From positions 1 through 44,488 of the forward strand of contig DASQLQ010000049.1 in the NCBI GenBank assembly GCA_035629935.1: a stretch of 44,488 nt of DNA. Reading direction: 5' to 3'. The notes beneath the pieces were generated by a model that was not told the origin of the DNA, did not search any database, and saw only the letters and a program-made list of their open reading frames with translations. Below, piece after piece: positions 14,589-23,321 of the stretch. Position 1 is the stretch's first letter, and every line of letters starts with the position of its first letter. Both the position numbers and the translations under genes were made by a program. Source of the stretch: DASQLQ01 sp035629935 (GTDB lineage Bacteria; Actinomycetota; CADDZG01; WHSQ01).

Positions 14589-15383
14589 CTACGCCTGCTG
14601 ATTCGGATCGGGCTTCAGCAGCCCGAAGGCGACGTTCTGTGGGTCGGCGATCATCGCCAGCCTGCCGACACCCGGAAGGTCCTCCGGCCCCATGAAGACC
14701 TGCCCACCTTCGGCCTTGATCTTGTTCGCTACGCCATCGGGATCGTCGGTATCGATGTAGAGCGCCCACACCGCAGGAACACCTTCCATCGGAGGCGGCA
14801 TCATGCCCCCGACGCCGTTCTCTGATCCCTTCTGGGAGAACACGGTGTAATCGGGATTGCCTTCGAATCCCTCGCGCTTCCAACCGAAGAGCTCGGAGTA
14901 GAACTCCCCCGCCTTCTTCGTGTCGGGAGTCATCAGCTCGCACCAGACCACGGTGTTCCTCTCGTGCGTGATGTGAGGTCTCTCGGGTCCGTCGGGGTTC
15001 GATTCCCACAATCCCAGATACGCGCCGGTCGGGTCGGCGATGACCGACATCCGGCCCATCCCCATGACGTCGAAGGCGGGGGCGTGGATCGTGCCGCCGA
15101 GGGACTCGGCTTTCTTCGCAGAAAGCTCCGCGTCCTCGACCTCGACGTAGATGTTCCAGTGCGGTGGAACCTTGCCGATCTCGTCGGGGCCCTGCTGCAT
15201 CCCGCCGCCGACCTGGGCATCGCCCTGCATGAACAAGACGTACGAGCCGCCGCCTGGGATCGGCACCTCGTTGATCTCCCAACCGAAGAGCTCCGGATAC
15301 AACTTCTTGGCCGCTTCGATGTCATTGGTAGCGAGCTCGAACCAACAGAACTCACCCGGTTGATGCTGCTTGTGAACAGGCAT
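14589..15383 (-). CDS. Double VOC-domain protein
   Basis: A 264-residue protein with two tandem VOC domains. The first (about 8-127) has CWFELATNDIEAAKKLYPELFGWE and VIADPTGAYLGLWE; the second (about 145-258) has VWCELMTPDTKKAGEFYSELFGWK and MIADPQNVAFGLLKP. The ELFGW signature with a Gly-rich PIPGGG loop resembles the actinobacterial glyoxalase-like proteins of the CFP32/Rv0577 group, which have been linked to small-molecule and stress responses. No catalytic role is certain. AAAGGAGG precedes the ATG by six bases. Gene order on this strand is rpoD downstream side, then this gene reading towards 14.5 kb, ending in a strong terminator. Confidence 0.88.
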   Translation of the reverse strand: MPVHKQHQPGEFCWFELATNDIEAAKKLYPELFGWEINEVPIPGGGSYVLFMQGDAQVGGGMQQGPDEIGKVPPHWNIYVEVEDAELSAKKAESLGGTIHAPAFDVMGMGRMSVIADPTGAYLGLWESNPDGPERPHITHERNTVVWCELMTPDTKKAGEFYSELFGWKREGFEGNPDYTVFSQKGSENGVGGMMPPPMEGVPAVWALYIDTDDPDGVANKIKAEGGQVFMGPEDLPGVGRLAMIADPQNVAFGLLKPDPNQQA

Positions 15384-15426
15384 CTTTGCCTCCTTTGGTT
15401 ACCTCTATCGGGTCGAATCGACCCTA

Positions 15427-16692
15427 CTACTCGAGGTAATCGCGGAGCTTTTGAGACCGGGAGGGGTGACGCAGCTTGGAGAGTGTCTTGGATTCGATCT
15501 GCCTGATCCGCTCGCGCGTGACGCCGAACTTCTTACCGACATCTTCCAGTGTGCGGGGTTGACCATCGACGAGACCGAACCGAAGTCGGATGACTTCCTT
15601 CTCGCGCTCGGACAACGTGTGCAGAACCGTCTCGAGTTGCTCCTGCAATAACTTGAAGGACGCGCGCTCGAGAGGGATAGGAGCCTCGGAATCCTCGATG
15701 AAGTCACCCAGGTTGGAGTCCTCTTCCTCGCCCACGGGGGTTTCGAGCGACACCGGCTCCTGGCTGATCTTCTGGATCTCGCGCACCTTCTCGGGCGGGA
15801 GCTCCATCTGCTCTGCGATCTCGTCGGCCGTCGGCTCGCGTCCCAGGTCCTGCAAGAGTTGCCGTTGGATCCGGATGAGCTTGTTGATCGTCTCGACCAT
15901 GTGAACTGGGATCCGGATCGTGCGAGCCTGGTCGGCGATCGCTCGCGTGATCGCCTGACGGATCCACCACGTGGCGTACGTCGAGAACTTGAACCCCTTG
16001 GCGTAGTCGAACTTCTCGACCGCTCGGATCAACCCGAGGTTGCCCTCTTGGATCAGGTCGAGGAAGGCCATGCCGCGGCCCACGTACCTCTTCGCGATCG
16101 AAACCACCAACCGCAGGTTCGCCTCGACTAGGTGACGCTTGGCCATCTGCCCGTCGCGCCGCTCCCAACGCAGCTCGGCGAGCCTCTTGTCGACCGGATC
16201 TTCTTTCTCGATCTTGTCCTCGGCCAACAGACCAGCTTCGATCCGCATCGCAAGGTCGACCTCTTCTTGCGCGGTTAGAAGAGCGACGCGCCCGATCTCC
16301 TTCAAGTACATCCGAACGGGATCGTTGGTCGGAGCCTTGAGTGCTTGGTCGACCTCGCGACGAGCCTTGACGCGTTCCTCGTCGGCGTCGGGGGCAGGAG
16401 TCTCGGCCTCGCCTTCGGCTTCGGCCTCTTCTTCCTCTTCGAGCTCCTCAACGATGGACTCGTCCTCGGCGATGTCCACGCCCAACTCGACCAAACGTTG
16501 ATAGACGGCGTCCGTGTCCTCGGGTGTCAGATCTAAGACACTTAGCTTCTCGGCTAGATCCGCGGCCGTGATCGAGCCTTCGGCCTTGGCCTCTTTGAGG
16601 ATCTTTGCGACCTCAACCTGGGATGGCGACAGCTGGGTGACCACGCCGCCGGCCCCCTCTGTTTGGGCCTGTTCCGCTTCGTCAGCCATCAT
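15427..16692 (-). CDS. rpoD: Primary sigma factor (sigma-70, RpoD/SigA/HrdB)
   Basis: The 421-residue principal sigma factor. Residues 15-75 resemble region 1.1, followed by a very acidic linker (EELEEEEEAEAEGEAE). Region 1.2 begins at DPVRMYLKEIG. Regions 2.1-2.4 include LVVSIAKRYVGRGMAFLDLIQEGNLGLIRAVEKFDY and the -10 recognition helix YATWWIRQAITRAI. Regions 3.0-3.2 follow, and 4.2 has the -35 helix-turn-helix (TLEDVGKKFGVTRERIRQIE). All core elements are present, so this is the vegetative sigma. Its ATG overlaps the dnaG stop as ATGA, giving a dnaG-rpoD pair like the classic macromolecular synthesis operon but without rpsU. Confidence 0.97.
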   Translation of the reverse strand: MMADEAEQAQTEGAGGVVTQLSPSQVEVAKILKEAKAEGSITAADLAEKLSVLDLTPEDTDAVYQRLVELGVDIAEDESIVEELEEEEEAEAEGEAETPAPDADEERVKARREVDQALKAPTNDPVRMYLKEIGRVALLTAQEEVDLAMRIEAGLLAEDKIEKEDPVDKRLAELRWERRDGQMAKRHLVEANLRLVVSIAKRYVGRGMAFLDLIQEGNLGLIRAVEKFDYAKGFKFSTYATWWIRQAITRAIADQARTIRIPVHMVETINKLIRIQRQLLQDLGREPTADEIAEQMELPPEKVREIQKISQEPVSLETPVGEEEDSNLGDFIEDSEAPIPLERASFKLLQEQLETVLHTLSEREKEVIRLRFGLVDGQPRTLEDVGKKFGVTRERIRQIESKTLSKLRHPSRSQKLRDYLE

Positions 16693-18518
16693 GCTGCTCC
16701 CTGGATGCTTCGTAGGAGGTCGCGCCGCTTCGCCTCGAGCCCCACCAGCTCGGTGAAGAGCGCGTCGTGTCTTTCTGCATCGTCAAGTGGGTTGAGATCC
16801 TGAAGGGTGTTTCGGCGAACTTTGATCTCGCGCTCCAGGATGAAGAGTCTGAGGCGTCCGAAGACTTCACGAGCACCGGACTCGGCCCCCTCTTCTGGAG
16901 TGGCCGGGTGAGTCCCCATGGCCAGTTCAGTGAAGAGAGTAGATGCCTCGGGTGAGAGATCCTCGGTGATCCGGGCGTCGACGGAGTTGCCTTTCGCCCG
17001 AGCCTCGCGGATCCGCACGAACAGTTCCCGGCGCGTTCCCGTGAACAGCTCATCCGCCAGCTCGCCGATGGACGAAGTTGCTTCCTTGTCTTCGCTCAGC
17101 AGCAATGTCAAAGCCTCTTTCTCCACCTTTATGTGGCCCGGAACGCGTCGTACGCGTTCGTTCTGATCCCTTCCCCCTCCAACACCCGGAGCGTACGACT
17201 GCTCATCGCTTAGTGCTCGCTGCACTCCCTCAGGCTCGATCCCGATACGGCGCGCCACCGCAAACGTGTACTGGTGACGGGCTATCGGGTCGGGGTGCCA
17301 GCCTAGCACCTTGACTACTTCCCTCCCGGCTCGCGCACGCGACTCCGGAGTGTCCAACGGCAGTTTGGCGATCGTCTGGTCGAGTTTGAATTGCAACAAC
17401 GGTTGAGCCGCGTCGACCACTTTGTTTATCCCCTCTGCACCGTCTTCTTTGACCACTTCCGCAGGATCGCGACCTACGGGAAGTGGCGCAACGAGCACCT
17501 CGAGTCCGATCCGGTGAGCGAGCGGCATCTGACGCAGATCCGCTTCGACCCCCCATCCCCTTTCGGCCGCCCCCATACCCGCTGCGTCGGCGTCGAACAT
17601 CAGCACGATCCGTGTTGCCCACTTTTTCAGTAGCTCGAAGTGCGTCTCGCCGAGAGCGACGCCGTTCGTTGCAACTGCCTGCTCGATACCTGCTTCGTGC
17701 AACGCGATGACATCCGTATATCCCTCGACGACCAATGCATAACTGCGTGCGATAGAAGACTTGGCGCGATTGAGGCCGTACATGATTCGGGACTTCGCAA
17801 AAACCGGCGTCTCGGCCGTGTTCAGGTACTTCGGCTGTTGGTCGCCCATAGCGCGAGCCCCGAAACCGACCACATCTCCCTGGATGCTCCACGTCGGAAA
17901 GATGATGCGCTGGCGGAACGAGTCATAGAGGCTGCCGTCCCGCTCGCTGATCTTGCCGAGGTCGGCGGCGACTATCTCCTCTCGTTTGAAGCCTTTCTGT
18001 AAGAGGAGCTTGCAGAGCGCATCGCGGCCGGGGGCATAACCGAGCTGCCACCGTTCGGCCACTTCTTTGTCGAAGCCTCGGCCCTCCATGTACCGGCGAG
18101 CAGCGAGCGCGTCGGGCGAATCCATCAACGTCTTGTGGAAGAACTCGGTCGCGGTCTTGTTCGCCGCGATCAGACGCGCTTTCTGGCCGGAACGCTGCTG
18201 CTCGCCCGGACGCTGGTCCTCGTAGTGCAGCTGGAACCCGACCTTGCGAGCCACCCACTCGACGGCCTCGGGGAACGGCAACGACTCCACTTCCATAACG
18301 AATTGATAGATGTTGCCGCCCTGCTGGCAGCCGAAACAGTGGAAAAGCCCTGAACCGACGTTGACCTGGAATGACGGGGTCTTCTCCGCGTGGAACGGAC
18401 ACAGCCCTTTGAAGGTGCTGCCACCGGACTTCTTGAGTTGGGTGTAGTTCGAAACGATCTCGACGATGTCGGCGCGCTCTCTCAGCGCATCGATATCGGA
18501 TTCTTTAATCTTCGCCAT
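16689..18518 (-). CDS. dnaG: DNA primase
   Basis: The 609-residue DnaG primase makes RNA primers for DNA replication. The N-terminal CHC2 zinc ribbon has Cys40, His43, Cys61 and Cys64. The catalytic TOPRIM core includes Glu265 in VVEGYTDV and Asp309/Asp311 in MFDADAAG, with VATNGVAL between. The C-terminal helical region (about 430-609) would bind the DnaB helicase. The ATG follows AGAGG. The gene lies between dgt (48 bases upstream) and rpoD (four-base overlap downstream), so the three are likely co-expressed, linking nucleotide pools, replication and transcription. Confidence 0.97.
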   Translation of the reverse strand: MAKIKESDIDALRERADIVEIVSNYTQLKKSGGSTFKGLCPFHAEKTPSFQVNVGSGLFHCFGCQQGGNIYQFVMEVESLPFPEAVEWVARKVGFQLHYEDQRPGEQQRSGQKARLIAANKTATEFFHKTLMDSPDALAARRYMEGRGFDKEVAERWQLGYAPGRDALCKLLLQKGFKREEIVAADLGKISERDGSLYDSFRQRIIFPTWSIQGDVVGFGARAMGDQQPKYLNTAETPVFAKSRIMYGLNRAKSSIARSYALVVEGYTDVIALHEAGIEQAVATNGVALGETHFELLKKWATRIVLMFDADAAGMGAAERGWGVEADLRQMPLAHRIGLEVLVAPLPVGRDPAEVVKEDGAEGINKVVDAAQPLLQFKLDQTIAKLPLDTPESRARAGREVVKVLGWHPDPIARHQYTFAVARRIGIEPEGVQRALSDEQSYAPGVGGGRDQNERVRRVPGHIKVEKEALTLLLSEDKEATSSIGELADELFTGTRRELFVRIREARAKGNSVDARITEDLSPEASTLFTELAMGTHPATPEEGAESGAREVFGRLRLFILEREIKVRRNTLQDLNPLDDAERHDALFTELVGLEAKRRDLLRSIQGAA

Positions 18519-18565
18519 CTGCCTCTAACTGTGAACGCGAAAAACCACCAGACGGGGAAGTCGGG

Positions 18566-19492
18566 TCATCCTAGTGCGACCCCAACCGGAGGCGGTTGCC
18601 CCCCAACCACCTGCTCAAATGCCCGTAGAGCAAAGCGATCCGTCATGCCGGCCACGTAATCGACCGCCCTCACACTGTCGGCGTCCGAGCCCGACGAGTA
18701 GTGCTGCAGCAGGGTCGAGACGATGGACTCGACCGAGTTTCGGGTCGCCGGAGCAACTACGCCTTCGTAGACGCGCTCGAAGAGGAACGTGCGGGCTTCC
18801 AGCATCGTCTCGAACACCTCGGAGCTCATCCTGATCTCGCCGGCCCCGGTCGACGCGGCGACGAGATCGCCGACCATGTGTTGGATACGAGCCTCGTGAG
18901 TGTCACCGAGCAGCCTGGTCGCTTCCGGAAGCTCGCCGGGATCGAGGATCCCCGCCCGCACCGAATCGTCGATGTCGTGGTTGATGTATGCGATCCGGTC
19001 GGCGAAGCGAGCGATCTGGCCCTCGAGAGTGGCCGGCATCGGCATCGACCACGTGTGATTCGCGATGCCGTCGCGGACCTCCCAGGTCAGGTTGAGATCC
19101 TCGAGCACCTCGACGATGCGGACGGATTGCAGGTTGTGCTTGAAGCCGGGATGGAAGCGAGCGACGACCTCTTCGCCAAGATGGCCGAACGGGGTGTGAC
19201 CCAGATCGTGGCCGAGGCAGATCGCTTCGGTCAGATCCTCGTTGAGCGCCAGTGCCCGAGCGATAGTGCGAGCGATCTGCGTGACCTCGAGCGTGTGAGT
19301 GAGGCGGACCCGGTAGTGATCGCCCTCCGGGGCGAGGAAGACCTGGGTCTTGTGCGCCAGACGCCGGAATGCCTTGCAGTGAACGATCCGCTCGCGATCG
19401 AGCTGATACTGGGTACGTAACGGATCGTCCTCCTCCGCTCGTTCCCGGCCCTTGGAAGTCGCGTCCAGCTGGGCCCGGTCTGACATGTCCAT
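18566..19492 (-). CDS. dgt: dGTP triphosphohydrolase-like HD protein
   Basis: A 308-residue HD-domain hydrolase of the Dgt type, which cleaves dNTPs to the nucleoside and triphosphate. Metal ligands are visible as His66 (RLTHTLEV), His95-Asp96 (GHDLGHTPFGH), and a later Asp in FADRIAYINHDIDD. The start DPLRTQYQLDRERIVHCKAFRRLAHKTQVF is characteristic of the family. It is shorter than E. coli Dgt (about 505) and somewhat shorter than many dGTPase-like proteins. The ATG appears leaderless: a TACTTT -10 ends six bases before it. It is first in a probable dgt-dnaG-rpoD unit and divergent from a secreted-protein gene. Confidence 0.92.
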   Translation of the reverse strand: MDMSDRAQLDATSKGRERAEEDDPLRTQYQLDRERIVHCKAFRRLAHKTQVFLAPEGDHYRVRLTHTLEVTQIARTIARALALNEDLTEAICLGHDLGHTPFGHLGEEVVARFHPGFKHNLQSVRIVEVLEDLNLTWEVRDGIANHTWSMPMPATLEGQIARFADRIAYINHDIDDSVRAGILDPGELPEATRLLGDTHEARIQHMVGDLVAASTGAGEIRMSSEVFETMLEARTFLFERVYEGVVAPATRNSVESIVSTLLQHYSSGSDADSVRAVDYVAGMTDRFALRAFEQVVGGQPPPVGVALG

Positions 19493-19498
19493 ATTGCG

Positions 19499-19504
19499 AA
19501 AGTA
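19499..19504 (-). promoter_or_regulatory. Leaderless -10 element for dgt
   Basis: On the minus strand TACTTT (TANNNT consensus) ends six bases before the ATG at 19492, placing the transcription start at or next to the start codon. No ribosome-binding site is present between them, which fits a leaderless message. Confidence 0.5.
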
Positions 19505-19536
19505 GCACTGGGGTGTGACGTATCGTGGCCCGACAT

Positions 19537-20175
19537 ATGCGGTGGGTGATCACGGCGACTGCTTTGCTCCTTCTCGGGCCCCTGGCCACGGGCAATGCCG
19601 CAACTCCCGAACAGCTCGCCGCTACCGATCAGCCGGTCGTCGAGGGTGCTGTCTCCCAGCACGACATGAAATGCGACCGAAAGCAGCAGCTCGACGGTAA
19701 GGAGGTGGCCGCCGTCGCCAAGCGGTGTCTGCGCTTCTTTCGCTTCGATACGGGGGCCGAATCCGATCCCGAGCGTGACTACGGGGTCCTTTGGCTCCAG
19801 TCGACGGTCGACGGCCGCAACGGGTGGTGTGCTCAGCAGGTCGCGTCGAAGATCATCCTGGCGCCCGGTCTGGGGCTCCACAACCACAGACCCGGCGAGA
19901 CCACGAACATCTCCCGGCGGAAGGAAGTCACTACGGACTTAGCCGCCGATGCCAACGGAAACGGCCAGCCTGCCCGCGTCAGCCAGCGATGGGTCGCGTA
20001 TCCCCGCGTGTTCGATGCCCTGCTAAACAAGAACCACACCGCTTTCACACTGAACTGGCGAGGAGATACAGGTAAGAAGCTCGGGTTCGCGAGCGGGATC
20101 GAGATCTCGTGGCCCGCGGACGCACCTCCCGAGGGGATCTCGTTCCGTCTGAACTTCAAACTGGCGGAGTGCTAA
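19537..20175 (+). CDS. Secreted hypothetical protein
   Basis: A protein of about 212 residues with a Sec signal peptide (MRWVITATALLLLGPLATGNA). The mature part has several Cys (DMKCDRKQ, AKRCLRFF, NGWCAQQ, and a final Cys at the end), suggesting disulfides, and is otherwise strand-rich (KLGFASGIEISWP, ISFRLNFKLAEC). I do not recognise the family. GTG 19525 is an alternative start. The ATG at 19537 would follow a TATCGT -10 (19521-19526), so a leaderless transcript is possible. It is divergent from dgt, and its stop lies three bases from the convergent ppdK stop. Confidence 0.7.
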   Translation: MRWVITATALLLLGPLATGNAATPEQLAATDQPVVEGAVSQHDMKCDRKQQLDGKEVAAVAKRCLRFFRFDTGAESDPERDYGVLWLQSTVDGRNGWCAQQVASKIILAPGLGLHNHRPGETTNISRRKEVTTDLAADANGNGQPARVSQRWVAYPRVFDALLNKNHTAFTLNWRGDTGKKLGFASGIEISWPADAPPEGISFRLNFKLAEC

Positions 20176-20178
20176 GGG

Positions 20179-23049
20179 CTACTTGGAGGACGTCGTCGCG
20201 GCCCCCATCACCGCTTGAGCTGCAGCCAGGCGTGCGACCGGGACACGGAACGGAGAACACGAGACGTAATCGAGGCCCGTGGTCTCGCAGAAGACCACCG
20301 AGTCGGGGTCGCCACCATGCTCACCGCAGATACCGAGATGAAGCGTCCCGTTAGATTCCTTGCCCTCCCATGCTGCCAGCTGCATCAGCCGGCCCACGCC
20401 CGCTTCATCGATGGTCACGAAGGGGTTCGTGGGAACGAGCTTGCGCTCCTCGTACATGGCCAGGAACTTTCCGATGTCGTCGCGCGAGAACCCGAATGCG
20501 GTCTGCGTCAGATCGTTCGTTCCGAAAGAGAAGAAGTCTGCGTGCGCTGCAATGGCCTTCGCCTCGACACACGCTCTCGGCAGCTCGATCATCGTTCCGA
20601 ACTCGACATGTAGCTCGATTCCTGCGTCCGCTACTGCCTTCTTGACGATCGGTTCGAGCTCCTCACGCATCTGACGGAGCTCTTCTGCGGTTGCAACCAG
20701 CGGGATCATGATCTCGGGCCGCGGGTCTTTGCCCTTCTGCTTCAGCTCGATCGCCGCTTCGACGATCGCACGTATCTGCATCGCGTAGAGACCCGGCTTC
20801 AGGATCCCCAACCGGACACCGCGTAATCCGAGCATCGGGTTGGATTCGTGTAGCTCGTTGACCTTCTGCAGGAGCGTCTTCTTCTCTTCCAGCTCCGAGT
20901 CGGACAGCAGGTGCTCGTCATCTTCGGCTGCAGCCGCAACGGCCGCCTCCGCGGGACGGAACAACGGCCTGGCCGGCGTCTTGTCGACGACGGATTGCAC
21001 GACGTCGGCGGTGTGTTCGACAACCGCCTCGACCGTGTTGCGTGGGTCCCCCTCTTTGCGCGCCTCCGTCAATCTCTCGACTCGCTCCCGGGCGGCTTCG
21101 GCAAGGGCGACCTCGACCGCTAGATCGACCTGGTTGGGAAGGAACTCATGCAACGGAGGATCCAGCAATCGAACCGTCACGGGGAGCCCGTCCATCGCCT
21201 CGAAGATCCCGAGGAAGTCGTTCTTCTGCAACGGCAGAAGCACGTCGTAGGCCTTCTGCTCCTCTTCCTCGCTCGAGGCGAAGATCATCGTCCGCACGGC
21301 CTGCACGCGCTCCTCTCCGAGGAACATGTGCTCGGTACGGCAGAGGCCGATGCCTTCCGCTCCTCGTTCACGAGCGTTTCGAGACTGGTCAGGTGTATCT
21401 GCGTTCGCCCGGACCCTCATTCGACGGGCCTGGTCGGCGATGCTCATGAATCGTTGATAGGCGCGCCATACCTTCGAGTTCCGGGCGTCCTGGTCCCCGT
21501 TCACCGCGGCTTCCAGCGGCGAAGGAGCAACCTCCGACTCTTCCGCGTAAACCTCTCCCGTTGTGCCATCGATCGAGATCCAGTCTCCTTCGGAGATCTC
21601 TTTGTCACCGGCAGTGAACTTCTTCGCCTTGCGATCGATGCGGATGGCATCCGCGCCACACACGGCCGGGATCCCCTCGCCACGAGCCACCACGGCCGCA
21701 TGCGAGTTCGTGCCTCCGGCCGACGTCAGGATCCCTTGAGACGCCACCATCCCGTGATAGTCGTCGGGGGTCGTCTCGCGACGAACAAGGATGACCTTCT
21801 CGTCCCTGCCTGCCCACTCGTAGGCGTCATCGGCGGTGAACACGACTCGCCCGACAGCGCCTCCCGGCGATGCGTTGAGACCTTTCGCGATGGGCTCGCT
21901 CGACGGCTTCAGCTGCGGCTTGAACAACTCGTCGAGCTTGCCGGCTGTGAGTCGGTCCCGTACCGCCGTCAGCTCATCGATGAGGCCTTCTTCGACCATC
22001 TCGTAAGCGATCACCCATTCGGCAAGTGATGTGCGCTTGCCGACCCTCGTCTGCAAGAGCCACAGCTTGCGCGCTTCGACGGTGAACTCGATGTCGCACA
22101 TGTCCTTGAAGTGCTGCTCGAGGGTGTGCATGTGATTGATCAGCTCGGCGAAGGCCTCGGGCTGCTCGCCCCCCATGTCTTCGAGGGGAGTGGTGTTGCG
22201 GATACCGGCGACGACGTCTTCACCCTGGGCATTCGTTAGGTAATCGCCGTACGGCCTCTTCTCACCCGACGCCGGGTCCCTCGTGAAAGCAACTCCGGTC
22301 CCCGAGTCGTCGCCTTTGTTGCCGAACACCATGCTCTGAACGTTGACGGCCGTTCCTAGGTCGTCGGGGATCTTGTTCCGGCGCCGATAGTCCTGCGCGC
22401 GTTTGTTGTCCCAGGACTTGAATACGGCCTCGATCGTGTCGTGCAACTGTTCGGTCGGGTCCTGCGGGAACACCTTGTCGGTTTCCTTCTGGATGATCTG
22501 CTTAAAAGTCTCGACGAGGCTCTTCAGGTCGGCGGTGTCGAGCTCGACGTCGTTCTTGACACCCTTGGTCTCCTTTGCAGTGTCGATCGCATCCTCGAAG
22601 AGCTCGCCGTCGACACCCATCACCGTCTTGCCGAACATCTGAACCAGGCGGCGGTAGGAGTCCCACGCGAAGCGGTCTGAGGACGTCTGCGCGATCAAAC
22701 CCTCGACACTCTCGTCGTTGAGCCCGACGTTCAGAACGGTGTCCATCATCCCGGGCATCGAGAACGGCGCTCCAGACCTAACAGAAACGAGTAGCGGGTC
22801 GCGCGCGTCTCCGATCTGACGCCCCATCGCTTCTTCCAGATGCTTGCGGTGATCCGCCACCTCGTCGAGAAGACCGTTGGGGAAGCCGCTGCTGATCCGG
22901 TACTCGTTGCAGGCCTCGGTCGTGATCGTGAAGCCGGGGGGCACCGGAAGACCTAGATTCGTCATCTCGGCGAGGTTGGCCCCCTTGCCGCCCAGCAGGT
23001 TCTTCTGGGAGGTATCCCCTTCGTGGAAGTCGTAGACCCATTTCGTCAT
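20179..23049 (-). CDS. ppdK: Pyruvate, phosphate dikinase
   Basis: The 956-residue cytosolic PPDK interconverts pyruvate, ATP and phosphate with PEP, AMP and pyrophosphate. The N-terminal ATP-grasp part starts KWVYDFHEGD and has GGKGANLAEM. The swivelling phosphohistidine is His450 in GGTNSHAAVVARG. The PEP-binding TIM barrel has FGTNDLTQTAFGFSRDD and Cys908 in GICGEHGGDP. The protein is longer than the usual 870-900 residues: an extra segment of about 50 residues (near 670-725, Ala/Asp/Glu-rich) is inserted before NELHESNPMLGLRGVRLG. It is last in a glyS - small protein - ppdK operon. No PPDK regulatory kinase gene is nearby. Confidence 0.96.
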   Translation of the reverse strand: MTKWVYDFHEGDTSQKNLLGGKGANLAEMTNLGLPVPPGFTITTEACNEYRISSGFPNGLLDEVADHRKHLEEAMGRQIGDARDPLLVSVRSGAPFSMPGMMDTVLNVGLNDESVEGLIAQTSSDRFAWDSYRRLVQMFGKTVMGVDGELFEDAIDTAKETKGVKNDVELDTADLKSLVETFKQIIQKETDKVFPQDPTEQLHDTIEAVFKSWDNKRAQDYRRRNKIPDDLGTAVNVQSMVFGNKGDDSGTGVAFTRDPASGEKRPYGDYLTNAQGEDVVAGIRNTTPLEDMGGEQPEAFAELINHMHTLEQHFKDMCDIEFTVEARKLWLLQTRVGKRTSLAEWVIAYEMVEEGLIDELTAVRDRLTAGKLDELFKPQLKPSSEPIAKGLNASPGGAVGRVVFTADDAYEWAGRDEKVILVRRETTPDDYHGMVASQGILTSAGGTNSHAAVVARGEGIPAVCGADAIRIDRKAKKFTAGDKEISEGDWISIDGTTGEVYAEESEVAPSPLEAAVNGDQDARNSKVWRAYQRFMSIADQARRMRVRANADTPDQSRNARERGAEGIGLCRTEHMFLGEERVQAVRTMIFASSEEEEQKAYDVLLPLQKNDFLGIFEAMDGLPVTVRLLDPPLHEFLPNQVDLAVEVALAEAARERVERLTEARKEGDPRNTVEAVVEHTADVVQSVVDKTPARPLFRPAEAAVAAAAEDDEHLLSDSELEEKKTLLQKVNELHESNPMLGLRGVRLGILKPGLYAMQIRAIVEAAIELKQKGKDPRPEIMIPLVATAEELRQMREELEPIVKKAVADAGIELHVEFGTMIELPRACVEAKAIAAHADFFSFGTNDLTQTAFGFSRDDIGKFLAMYEERKLVPTNPFVTIDEAGVGRLMQLAAWEGKESNGTLHLGICGEHGGDPDSVVFCETTGLDYVSCSPFRVPVARLAAAQAVMGAATTSSK

Positions 23050-23051
23050 GT

Positions 23052-23321
23052 TCAGTGGCCCCCCTCGGGCTCTCCCAGGTCGAGGTCGACGGTCTTGTCG
23101 GACCCTTCCTCGAGCTCGACCGTCGTCTTGCCCCGGTGTCCGTGGTTGTCCCAGACGTTCAGGGTCCAGTTGCCTGCAGACAAGTGATACGTGTAGCGCC
23201 CGTCGTCATCCGCCTGTACCTGATCTACGACGTCGCCTTGTGAATTGTGGATCTCGATGACTGCCGTCGTTGCTGCCTTGTCGCCGTGCACCGTTATCCG
23301 GCCCGTCAGTTTGGATGTCAT
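23052..23321 (-). CDS. Small carboxypeptidase-regulatory-like beta-sandwich protein
   Basis: An 89-residue cytosolic protein resembling a single transthyretin/carboxypeptidase-regulatory domain: KLTGRITVHGDKAATTAVIEIHNSQGDVVDQVQADDDGRYTYHLSAGNWTLNVWD is the usual Gly-x-Val, Asp-Gly-x-Tyr-x-Phe pattern of these beta sandwiches. It ends in an acidic tail. It lacks a signal peptide, although such domains usually occur in exported proteins. It overlaps the glyS stop by four bases (ATGA) and its stop lies two bases before ppdK, whose ribosome site (GAGGGGG) sits inside its end. It is therefore translationally linked to both. Function is unknown. Confidence 0.75.
   Translation of the reverse strand: MTSKLTGRITVHGDKAATTAVIEIHNSQGDVVDQVQADDDGRYTYHLSAGNWTLNVWDNHGHRGKTTVELEEGSDKTVDLDLGEPEGGH

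Noticed and set aside
21148..22029. Plus-strand frame of 293 codons inside ppdK
   Set aside because: Antisense to conserved PPDK sequence, with no recognisable domain.
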